Source: Pseudomonadota bacterium (GTDB taxonomy: Bacteria > Pseudomonadota > Gammaproteobacteria > Steroidobacterales > Steroidobacteraceae). From it: a DNA stretch of 9,586 nucleotides. A model generated the notes under the pieces. It was not told the DNA's origin. It did not search any database and was given only the letters and a program-made list of their open reading frames with translations. The translations under genes were made by a program, and so were the position numbers. The first letter of the stretch is position 1, and the number at the start of each line of letters is the position of its first letter. Below, one piece after another: positions 1-5,713 of the stretch. The stretch lies in the NCBI GenBank assembly GCA_947454665.1, contig CANGMU010000077.1, positions 1 to 9,586 on the forward strand, read 5' to 3'.

Positions 1-1017
1 CAGACCGTCCGCTCGAAGGTCCAGGCTTTCCATGAAACGCAGGTGGCGATCGGCCATGTCGTAGTAACGGCGTTCTCCGGTGAGACTGCCGGCTTGCGCG
101 ACGATCGCCGTACCCATGAAGACCGAGTCGCTGTATTGCTCGTGATAGGGCATGGCCTCGCGCATCGCGCCCTGTGGATCGAAGCCCAGTTCGGCGACCT
201 TGCGTACGGCGTCGATGTAACGCGAGTCCTGCGTGCGGCGGGCGAGTTCGCTGAAGACCACATGCCCGGCCATTACCAGTGAATTCGGACGCGCCAGACT
301 GTCCTTGCTGCCATTCACCCACGACTCGACGAGCCGGCGCACGTCGTCGATGTCGCCGAGTTCAATGCGCGCAACCAGGGCCAGCGCACCGATGTACCAG
401 GGCTGGTCGAAGTCATGCCCGTAACGACGCGCCAGTTGAGTGGCCAGTTCCCGCGGACTGCGGGCTTCGCGGCGCAGGCGTTCGGTGCGGGCTTCGGAGC
501 GTGGCGTGGCGGCCAGTGCCGCAAGCGCGGTCGCATCGCCAGTCCAGACGCGCGCCGGAATGCGGCCCATGTGGGCCACCGGCTGGCTGCCCAGTGCATC
601 CACCAGGCCCGCATCGTCCTGGCCTGCCACCAGCACGAGGTCCGGCGCCTGCGCCCCCAGCCAGCGCCACAGCGTGTTCGCTTCCGCGTTCTCGCTGTAG
701 GCCACGCCCGTGGGTGGGAATGAAAGGGGCCGTGCTTCCGGATTGGGCCTGGGCACCGCGATCAAACGGACCGGGCGGTTGCGCAGCGCCTCGAAGCGCG
801 TGACGGTCGTTATCACATCGGTGCTGCTTTGGGCGTCACTCTGCAGGCTGCCCAAGAGCACCACCACGGGCGCATCGCGTCGCGTGGCCGGCACGGCCAT
901 CGCGTCGATGCGCGTGCCGACCGTGGAAAGGCCGATGTCGAAGACCTCGGCGGCGGCGCCGACCGAGGCCAGGCCCAGGAAGATCAGCCCCGACAGGGCA
1001 GCGCGTCGGATATCCAT
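1..1017 (-). CDS. Secreted GH88/GH105-like glycoside hydrolase with degenerate M14-like N-terminal region (C-terminus outside window)
   Basis: The frame is open for 339 codons from the ATG at 1017 and leaves the window with no stop, so the C-terminus is missing. Residues 1 to about 22 form a signal peptide (an RR pair, a hydrophobic stretch and a GAA cleavage site), so the product is exported. Residues 200-338 look like the start of the alpha/alpha barrel of GH88/GH105 unsaturated uronyl hydrolases. The clearest match is around residues 294-320, YSDSVFM followed by AGSLTGERRYYDMA, which resembles the family's 'D-x-x-(F/Y)M ... G-x-x-TG-x-x-x-Y' pattern; the Asp in it is the proposed catalytic type. 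Residues 25-170 resemble an M14 carboxypeptidase fold (VVVLLGS, VPRPNPEA, APDLVLVAGQD), but the usual zinc-binding HxxE and later His are absent. No good Shine-Dalgarno precedes this ATG. The GH assignment is moderately sure; the M14 relationship is an inference. Confidence 0.65.
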   Translation of the reverse strand, partial: MDIRRAALSGLIFLGLASVGAAAEVFDIGLSTVGTRIDAMAVPATRRDAPVVVLLGSLQSDAQSSTDVITTVTRFEALRNRPVRLIAVPRPNPEARPLSFPPTGVAYSENAEANTLWRWLGAQAPDLVLVAGQDDAGLVDALGSQPVAHMGRIPARVWTGDATALAALAATPRSEARTERLRREARSPRELATQLARRYGHDFDQPWYIGALALVARIELGDIDDVRRLVESWVNGSKDSLARPNSLVMAGHVVFSELARRTQDSRYIDAVRKVAELGFDPQGAMREAMPYHEQYSDSVFMGTAIVAQAGSLTGERRYYDMADRHLRFMESLDLRADGL

Positions 1018-1080
1018 GGCGCCATGGTAAAGCCGTTCTGGTCCGCGGCAATCAGACGCGGCCGCGTCATGGCTGCAGCC
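1014..1080. promoter_or_regulatory. Palindrome cluster in the divergent intergenic region (candidate operators)
   Basis: Three perfect palindromes lie within 67 bases: CCATGGCGCCATGG at 1014-1027, which contains the start codon of the leftward gene; GACGCGGCCGCGTC at 1055-1068; and GGCTGCAGCC at 1071-1080, just before a weak promoter candidate for the rightward gene. They sit where a regulator controlling both divergent genes would bind. G+C-rich DNA produces such palindromes by chance, so the regulatory role is an inference. Confidence 0.3.
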
Positions 1081-1088
1081 GTCAAGAC

Positions 1089-1117
1089 TTGCAGTCCCCG
1101 TCCCCTCCCGGTGTAGA
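1089..1117 (+). promoter_or_regulatory. Weak sigma-70-like promoter candidate for the membrane protein gene
   Basis: TTGCAG at 1089-1094 and TGTAGA at 1112-1117 are separated by 17 bases and would start transcription about 40 bases before the GTG at 1165. The -10 match is poor (three of six), so this is only a candidate. A 6-bp stem, CCGGGC (1129-1134) with GCCCGG (1144-1149), would lie in the leader just before the ribosome binding site. Confidence 0.22.
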
Positions 1118-1164
1118 GTCGGGCGGCACCGGGCCACCTGCGAGCCCGGGCTTAAGGGGGGCTC

Positions 1165-1884
1165 GTGGCAGCATCTGATTTGGCGCGGCGTGACCGCGTT
1201 TTCTATACCGCGATGTCGATCATTGCGGCACTCGTCGTCTTCGCGGGCTTCGCGCCCAGCTTCTTCCTCTCGTTTGCGAACAACGAGGCGAAGCACCTTG
1301 CGCCGCTGTACCACATCCATGGCGCGGTCTTCACGCTCTGGATGGCGTTCTACATCAACCAGAACCTGCTGATCGCTCGCAGAATGCCGGCCACGCACAT
1401 GCGCCTGGGCCAGTTCGGCGCGGTGCTCGGCTTCGTCATGATCATCATGGCCTTCTATGTGACGCACGATGCCGGCGTGAACGGGCTCCACGGCCCGTTG
1501 GGCACGGCCCCGGATCAGGTCCAGGCGCTCGCGGTGCCGTTCTTCGACATGTTCGTCTTCGCGCCGCTGTTCGTCGGTGCCTTGCTGACCCGCAAGAGCT
1601 CCCCGGAATCGCACAAGCGACTGATGATGCTGGCCACCGTGGGTGGCCTGCTGGGCGCGGCGATCGGCCGTGCGCCGGGCTTCGTCTTCCAGTTCGACCG
1701 CCAGCTCTATCTCTACCTCGCGCTGATCTTCGCGGGTCCGGTGTACGACCTGGTGACGCGCAAGCGCATCCATCCGTCGTATTACTTCGGGCTCGTGCCC
1801 TGCCTGCTGCTGCTGACGGACATGCGCCTGAAGATCGGTGCCAGCGAGGCCTGGCGCCATTTCCACGCCTGGTTCGTCGGCTGA
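1165..1884 (+). CDS. Seven-helix membrane protein of an uncharacterised family
   Basis: The 239-residue protein appears to have seven membrane segments, at roughly residues 15-36, 46-70, 82-100, 122-142, 152-170, 180-195 and 204-220. Short loops rich in Arg and Lys lie between them. It resembles a family of unnamed bacterial integral membrane proteins that I know only as 'hypothetical'. Histidines recur at membrane edges: the YHIHG motif (H50, H52), H78 in the loop after helix 2, the SHKRLM motif (H150) and H203 in RIHPSY. These could bind heme or metal, or simply be structural. The GTG start fits the purine-rich AAGGGGGG directly upstream; starting at the next Met (residue 17) would remove the basic N-terminus before helix 1. 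No neighbour reveals its job. It is divergent from the GH88-like gene, and a long stem-loop follows its stop. Confidence 0.75.
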   Translation: MAASDLARRDRVFYTAMSIIAALVVFAGFAPSFFLSFANNEAKHLAPLYHIHGAVFTLWMAFYINQNLLIARRMPATHMRLGQFGAVLGFVMIIMAFYVTHDAGVNGLHGPLGTAPDQVQALAVPFFDMFVFAPLFVGALLTRKSSPESHKRLMMLATVGGLLGAAIGRAPGFVFQFDRQLYLYLALIFAGPVYDLVTRKRIHPSYYFGLVPCLLLLTDMRLKIGASEAWRHFHAWFVG

Positions 1885-1901
1885 CGTTCAGACGTTTCGG
1901 T

Positions 1902-1938
1902 TCGCGCGGGCACGGCGTTCACGCACGGCCCGCTGCGA
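1902..1938 (+). other. Long bulged stem-loop downstream of the membrane protein gene
   Basis: The 37 bases fold into 15 base pairs around a TTCA loop (1918-1921). The segments are 1902-1905 with 1935-1938, 1906-1911 with 1928-1933, 1913-1914 with 1926-1927, and 1915-1917 with 1922-1924. Three single-base bulges are left: A1912, A1925 and T1934. It begins 17 bases after the membrane protein stop. No U-tract follows, so it is not a textbook intrinsic terminator. It may block decay of the upstream mRNA, assist factor-dependent termination, or be a structured element in the HiPIP leader. Confidence 0.45.
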
Positions 1939-2027
1939 CAACAAATGCGAGCCATTCTCGACTGCTCGCGTACTGAAGAATTTGCGCGGTGACCCGCTGC
2001 ACTTTCCCGCCGTTTTGTTGTCTCATA

Positions 2028-2051
2028 CCGGTGTACGGAACCCGTAACCGG
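2028..2051 (+). promoter_or_regulatory. Leader hairpin touching the HiPIP Shine-Dalgarno sequence
   Basis: CCGGT (2028-2032) pairs with ACCGG (2047-2051), and TACGG (2034-2038) pairs with CCGTA (2042-2046). The result is 10 bp with one bulged G (2033) and an AAC loop. The last two stem bases, G2050 and G2051, are also the first two of the GGAG Shine-Dalgarno sequence nine bases before the ATG at 2063. If formed, it would partly hide the ribosome binding site. As DNA the same dyad could instead be an operator. Confidence 0.45.
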
Positions 2052-2062
2052 AGAGAGATTCC

Positions 2063-2395
2063 ATGTCCAAGACCCTGCCGCGTCGCACCCTGATCAAGGC
2101 CGTCCTCCTGGGTGGCGCCGCCCTCCCGCTGGCCAAGCACCTGGTGCAGGACGCCGAGGCCGCCCCGATGGTCGATCCCAATGATGCCGTCGCCAAGTCG
2201 CTCGCTTATCACGCCGACACGACGAAGGTGAAGGCTGCGGAATTCGCCACGCACAAGCCGACGCAGAAGTGCGCCAACTGCATCCAGTTCCAGGGCAAGG
2301 CCGCGGACAAGCAGGGCGCCTGCAACCTGTTCCCGGGCAAGGACGTCGCCGGCGCGGGCTGGTGCAAGGTCTGGGCGCAGAAGCCGGGCACCTGA
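2063..2395 (+). CDS. hip: High-potential iron-sulfur protein (HiPIP), Tat-exported
   Basis: This 110-residue precursor has a twin-arginine signal (PRRTLIK at 6-12, a hydrophobic stretch at 13-24, probable cleavage after the AEA at 31-33). That fits a cofactor protein folded in the cytoplasm and exported to the periplasm. The mature part of about 77 residues has four cysteines, C70, C73, C87 and C101, spaced C-x2-C-x13-C-x13-C as in HiPIPs, with a Trp before the last Cys and Y49 near the start, a position usually conserved next to the cluster. HiPIPs hold one [4Fe-4S] cluster cycling between 3+ and 2+ at high potential. They carry electrons to photosynthetic reaction centres, terminal oxidases or other periplasmic partners. 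GGAGAG precedes the ATG at good spacing. A terminator follows directly, so the gene seems to be monocistronic. The partner is not in the window. Confidence 0.93.
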   Translation: MSKTLPRRTLIKAVLLGGAALPLAKHLVQDAEAAPMVDPNDAVAKSLAYHADTTKVKAAEFATHKPTQKCANCIQFQGKAADKQGACNLFPGKDVAGAGWCKVWAQKPGT

Positions 2396-2422
2396 TCGAT
2401 CGTCACGCCTGAGGGCGATCCA

Positions 2423-2462
2423 CGCGGCGGCAGTCCGGAAGGGCTGGCCGCCGCGGTTGTTT
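2423..2462 (+). terminator. Intrinsic terminator of the HiPIP gene
   Basis: CGCGGCGGC (2423-2431) pairs with GCCGCCGCG (2447-2455). After a bulged G2446, AGTCC (2432-2436) pairs with GGGCT (2441-2445) around a GGAA tetraloop. The 14-bp stem is followed by the T-rich GGTTGTTT, 28-60 bases past the HiPIP stop. The U-tract is interrupted by a G but otherwise convincing. Confidence 0.75.
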
Positions 2463-2469
2463 ATGCCCT

Positions 2470-2492
2470 CCGCAGCCTCTATCGTGCTGCGG
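2470..2492 (+). promoter_or_regulatory. Inverted repeat ahead of the serine hydrolase gene
   Basis: CCGCAGC (2470-2476) and GCTGCGG (2486-2492) form a perfect 7-bp dyad with a nine-base spacer. A weak promoter candidate overlaps it: TTGTTT at 2457-2462, then 17 bases, then TATCGT at 2480-2485. In that reading the dyad surrounds the -10 element as a repressor operator would. The promoter match is poor, so an operator or a simple leader hairpin are both possible. Confidence 0.28.
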
Positions 2493-2533
2493 CCATTCAA
2501 ATCGGGCCAAATTCTCTTGGGGGATTACAGAAC

Positions 2534-3682
2534 ATGACGAGCACGATGAACCAGGCCCTGCTGGGCCAGTTGCCGGACATCATCCGCAGCGAGATCAAGG
2601 CCGGCCTGTACCACGGTGCCGTCGTGAAGGTTTCCCGCGGTGGCGAAGTCGTCTTCGACGAGGTGATCGGTGCGGCCGATGGCGCGCAGACACAGCCGCT
2701 CGTGAAGGACTCCGTCTTCAGCATCTTCTCGGTCACCAAGGCCTTCACGAACCTGCTCGTCATGCAGGCGATCGAGCGCGGCCAGTTCCGCCTCACGACG
2801 CCGATCAGCGAGCTCGTTCCCGAATTCAAGGGCCACGGTCGCGAGAAGGTCCTGATCTGGCACCTGTTGTCGCACCAGGCCGGTTTCCCGATCCTCTTCG
2901 AGGTCACCCCGGGCTGGTACATCGACAACTTCGCCGAAGTGTCGGCGGCCGTCATCGAACACGTGAAGCCGGTCGATGCGCCCTGCGAGAAGGTGTCCTA
3001 TTCGCCGCTCGTGAACCATGTGCTGATGGCCACGGCGCTGCTGCGCACCGACGCGAAGAAGCGCGGTTACCGCCAGATCGTGCAGGAGGACATCCTCGAC
3101 CCGCTGCAGATGCGCGACACGGCCGTGGGCCTGCGCGCGGACCTGAAGCCCCGCAAGGTCGTGCCGGACTTCCGCGGCAACTATCCGATCGGCCACAAGA
3201 GCCGCAACGTCGAAGGTCCGAACGGCGCCTTCGAGGACGAGAAGGCCGAGATGCCCTGGGTCGGCATCGTGTCGACGGTGCCGGACATGTTCCGCTTCGC
3301 CGACATGTACCGCCGTGGCGGCGAGCTGGACGGCGCCCGCCTGCTCTCGCCGGCGATGATCGACCTCGCCACGCGCAACCACACCGGCGACAAGTGGAAC
3401 GAGCTCTATTACCGCCGTGGCCTTGAAAAGGGTCTGGAGCCGGTGCCGGCCTATATCGGCCTGGGCTTCACGATGCGCGGCGAAAAGCTGATCCACCACA
3501 TGTTCGGCACGATGGCGTCGCCGCGCAGCTTCGGCAACTACGGTGCCGGCACGACGCTGTTCTGGGTCGACCCGGTGCGCGACATCACCTTCACCGCGCT
3601 CACCGCGGGCGTGATGGAACACAACGCCAACTGCGATCGGTTCCAGCGCTGGGCCGATCTCATCCTCGCGTCGGCGGTCTGA
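2534..3682 (+). CDS. Serine hydrolase of the beta-lactamase/esterase (class C-like) family
   Basis: The 382-residue protein has the fold signature of beta-lactamase-like serine hydrolases such as EstB-type esterases. The nucleophile motif SVTK is at S66-K69, in the context SIFSVTKAF. The supporting LLSHQAGFP motif is at 111-119, and Y156 (YSP) stands where the usual YxN tyrosine is found. The glycine-rich FGNYGAGT at 333-340, followed by a WVDP strand, takes the place of the KTG/HxG motif. Length is normal for the family. No signal peptide is visible, so it is probably a cytoplasmic esterase or lactone/amide hydrolase rather than a periplasmic penicillinase. GGGGGA lies nine bases before the ATG. 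It converges with the P450 operon and may act on the same compounds, but the substrate cannot be read from sequence. Confidence 0.88.
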   Translation: MTSTMNQALLGQLPDIIRSEIKAGLYHGAVVKVSRGGEVVFDEVIGAADGAQTQPLVKDSVFSIFSVTKAFTNLLVMQAIERGQFRLTTPISELVPEFKGHGREKVLIWHLLSHQAGFPILFEVTPGWYIDNFAEVSAAVIEHVKPVDAPCEKVSYSPLVNHVLMATALLRTDAKKRGYRQIVQEDILDPLQMRDTAVGLRADLKPRKVVPDFRGNYPIGHKSRNVEGPNGAFEDEKAEMPWVGIVSTVPDMFRFADMYRRGGELDGARLLSPAMIDLATRNHTGDKWNELYYRRGLEKGLEPVPAYIGLGFTMRGEKLIHHMFGTMASPRSFGNYGAGTTLFWVDPVRDITFTALTAGVMEHNANCDRFQRWADLILASAV

Positions 3683-3697
3683 CGGCAGGCAAAGAAA

Positions 3698-3726
3698 AAC
3701 CCCGACGGTGAATCACCGCCGGGGTT
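3698..3726 (-). terminator. Intrinsic terminator of the P450 operon
   Basis: The arms 3698-3710 and 3714-3726 pair over 13 positions around a three-base loop. In the minus-strand transcript the hairpin is followed by TTTTTCTTT. Position 3705/3719 is a G-U pair in the minus-strand RNA but an A-C mismatch in the plus-strand RNA. On the plus strand only TTC follows the stem. It therefore works best for the leftward operon and may slow the convergent serine hydrolase transcript only weakly. Confidence 0.85.
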
Positions 3727-3731
3727 CGGGT

Positions 3732-3778
3732 GCAGCCCGGGGGCTGCGGCCGGGTCAGGCGAAATGCAGCCTGACCGG
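3732..3778 (-). other. Two further hairpins at the 3' end of the P450 gene
   Basis: GCAGCC (3732-3737) pairs with GGCTGC (3742-3747) around a four-base loop. Across the P450 stop codon, GGTCAGGC (3753-3760) pairs perfectly with GCCTGACC (3769-3776), extended by two more pairs past a bulged G3752. With the terminator they make three successive hairpins, a layout that can protect an operon mRNA from 3' decay. Confidence 0.5.
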
Positions 3779-4942
3779 CAAACGGACCGGGCCATGGCCG
3801 ATGGTGGTCATCCAGGGCTCGACCGGTCCGGTCGGCTCGAAGCGACGCACGTTGCGGACGAGCGCTCCCAGCAAGGCCTCGGCCTCCAGCAAGGCCAACA
3901 CCCGACCCACGCAGGCATGCACGCCGAAGCCGAAGCCCAACTGGCCGAGGTTCTGCCGGCGCACGTCGTAACGGTCCGGATCGGTCCACTTGCGCGGGTC
4001 ACGGTTCGCCGCGGCGAACATCAGGCCGCAGCGCGTGCCGGCAGGGATCACATGGCCGTCGATCTCCACGTCGCGCATCGCGATGCGGCCCGCCATGCGC
4101 GAGGGTGAATCCCAGCGCAGGCTTTCCTCGAAGGCAGCCTTCACCAGCTGCGGGTTCTCGCGCACCAGTTCGTACTGGTCCGGGAATTCGCTGAACGCAC
4201 GGATGGCATTCGCCATCGTCAGCACCGTCGTGTCCGCCGCGGCCGACAACAGGATGCCGACCAGCAGGTAGGCCTCGTCCTGCGTGATCTCGCCGCGGTC
4301 CGCGGCTTCGTACATCGCCATGCCGAGGCTGCCCGGCAGCAGGTTCTCGCGCTTGCAGGCGTCGGTGGCCCAGTCGATGACCGGCTGGCCCGTGGCGGCC
4401 ATCGTGTCCTGGAAGACCGCGTTCATCGGACCCATGGTGGCCCAGACCATGTTGCCGAAGGCCGAGAGGTGCTCGCGGCCCTTTTCCGGCAGGCCGAGAA
4501 GGTCTGGCAGCACCTTGTAGACGAATGCCTGCGTGAGTTCCTGGACGGCGTCGATCTCGCAATCGCCCTTGTCCTTCAGGCGCCCGACGAGCGCGTCGGC
4601 ATCCTGGCGGAAGTCCTCCGCCATCTTCGACAGCGCGCCGGTGGAAAGGGCGCTGGCGACGACGGCGCGCACGCGCGTGTGCTTCGGCGGGTCGTCGGTC
4701 AGCAACAGTTCGGGGCGGACCGAGTTCGGGTCGTGCCAGGGACGCGAGGTCGAGGAGAAGGTCTTCCAGTCCTTGAGACCCGCCGAGACATGCTCGAAGC
4801 GGGCCAGCATGACGATGTCTTCGTCGTCCTTCAGGCGGACCACCGGCGAGAACTCGCGCAGGCGGTCATCGACCGCACGCGCGTCGCGGATCGAATCGTG
4901 GCTGAACGGGTCGGTGTCGAAAACCGGGATCGGCGTGCTCAT
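3755..4942 (-). CDS. Cytochrome P450 (soluble bacterial type)
   Basis: The 395-residue protein has the class I bacterial P450 motifs in order: DPPKHTRVR (84-92) of the C-helix region, the I-helix oxygen-activation motif AAADTT (234-239), the K-helix ExxR (E273, R276), NRDP (313-316), and the heme loop FGFGVHACVG (337-346) with C344 as the thiolate ligand. The I-helix usually has a Gly where this protein has A235. The N-terminal DPFS and overall pattern recall CYP199-type aromatic-acid monooxygenases, but the family number is a guess. There is no membrane anchor. Such enzymes hydroxylate or O-demethylate using electrons from a [2Fe-2S] ferredoxin and a reductase, neither of which is present here. 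The frame stays open far upstream into the SDR gene, but MSTPIP at 4942, five bases after the SDR stop with AGGG upstream, is the natural start. It is the last gene of the operon. Confidence 0.93.
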   Translation of the reverse strand: MSTPIPVFDTDPFSHDSIRDARAVDDRLREFSPVVRLKDDEDIVMLARFEHVSAGLKDWKTFSSTSRPWHDPNSVRPELLLTDDPPKHTRVRAVVASALSTGALSKMAEDFRQDADALVGRLKDKGDCEIDAVQELTQAFVYKVLPDLLGLPEKGREHLSAFGNMVWATMGPMNAVFQDTMAATGQPVIDWATDACKRENLLPGSLGMAMYEAADRGEITQDEAYLLVGILLSAAADTTVLTMANAIRAFSEFPDQYELVRENPQLVKAAFEESLRWDSPSRMAGRIAMRDVEIDGHVIPAGTRCGLMFAAANRDPRKWTDPDRYDVRRQNLGQLGFGFGVHACVGRVLALLEAEALLGALVRNVRRFEPTGPVEPWMTTIGHGPVRLPVRLHFA

Positions 4943-4947
4943 GTCTT

Positions 4948-5709
4948 TCACCCTGCGGCGGCAATGCCGCCATCGACGTGGAGGATCTCGCCATTGATGA
5001 ACGAGGCTTCGGGACTCAGCAGGAAGGCGCAGGCCTCGGCATTGTCTTCCTCGTGGCCCAGGCGGCGCAGCGGGATCGTGCGCGTGCGGCGCTCGTATTC
5101 GGTCTTGTCGTTGAGGCCCAGTGCGCCCGGCGTCGGCACCGAGCCCGGCGCGATCGCGTTGACGCGGATGCCCTTCGGGCCGAGCTCCGCAGCCAGCACC
5201 TTGGTCAGCGTGACGATGGCGCCTTTCACGAGGCTGTAGGCCGACGTGTTTGGGAAGCCGCGTTCGGCGACGGGGGAGGCCATGTTGAGGATCGCGCCAC
5301 CCCGGCTGCGGTCGTAATGCGCGAGCAATGCCTGCGCGCCCCACATCGAGCCGTTGATGCCGATGGCCGTCATGCGGGTCAGTGTCTCTTCGGTGACCTG
5401 TTCGATGGGCTCGTACTTCAGCAGCATCGCGTTGTTCACGACGGCATCGATGCGGCCGCGGCTGGCTGCGAATTTTGCGGCTGCGGCCAGCAGCGAAGTG
5501 CGATCCGCCACATCCGCTGGCAGCGCCATCGCCGTGCCGCCCAGGGCGCGGATTTCGTCCGCGACGCCGCCGCAGGCATTGGCATCCAGGTCCACGACCG
5601 CGATGGCAGCGCCACAGGACGCCAGCTTCAGGGACATCGAGCGGCCCAGGCCGCGGCCGGCGCCGGTGATGAAGATGGCTTGCGAGGAAAGATCGACGTT
5701 CAGTGCCAT
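4948..5709 (-). CDS. SDR-family NAD(P)-dependent oxidoreductase
   Basis: This is a classical short-chain dehydrogenase/reductase of 253 residues. It has the cofactor loop TGAGRGLG (15-22), an acidic D40 after the second strand that favours NAD(H), NNA (92-94), N119, the catalytic S145, and YSLVK with Y158 and K162. The C-terminal DGG (246-248) is also typical. It should oxidise a secondary alcohol or reduce a ketone. An ATG at 5736 would overlap the MBL gene by 23 bases. The one at 5709 leaves a four-base gap, has AAGG nine bases upstream, and starts just before the first strand, so I prefer it. In NNA-M the usual Gly of NNAG is Met, and the catalytic Ser sits in NMASP. Being between the MBL hydrolase and the P450, it may oxidise the alcohol the P450 makes. 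Confidence 0.92.
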   Translation of the reverse strand: MALNVDLSSQAIFITGAGRGLGRSMSLKLASCGAAIAVVDLDANACGGVADEIRALGGTAMALPADVADRTSLLAAAAKFAASRGRIDAVVNNAMLLKYEPIEQVTEETLTRMTAIGINGSMWGAQALLAHYDRSRGGAILNMASPVAERGFPNTSAYSLVKGAIVTLTKVLAAELGPKGIRVNAIAPGSVPTPGALGLNDKTEYERRTRTIPLRRLGHEEDNAEACAFLLSPEASFINGEILHVDGGIAAAG

Positions 5710-5713
5710 GGGT

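Noticed and set aside
2063..2395. HiPIP as the electron donor of the P450
   Set aside because: HiPIPs are periplasmic and have a high potential, while bacterial P450s need a low-potential cytoplasmic ferredoxin. The genes are also separated by a terminator and lie on opposite strands.
2525..3622. A 365-codon open frame antisense to the serine hydrolase
   Set aside because: Its translation is Arg/His/Val-rich with no family motif, while the opposite strand carries a complete hydrolase with conserved motifs. It is a by-product of high G+C.
4469..5239. A 256-codon plus-strand frame opposite the P450 and SDR genes
   Set aside because: No recognisable motif, and it spans the end of the SDR gene and the start of the P450 gene on the other strand.
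3755..5344. A longer, 529-residue P450 running into the SDR gene
   Set aside because: The extra N-terminal residues are the SDR gene read in another frame and match nothing. The normal P450 N-terminus begins at 4942.
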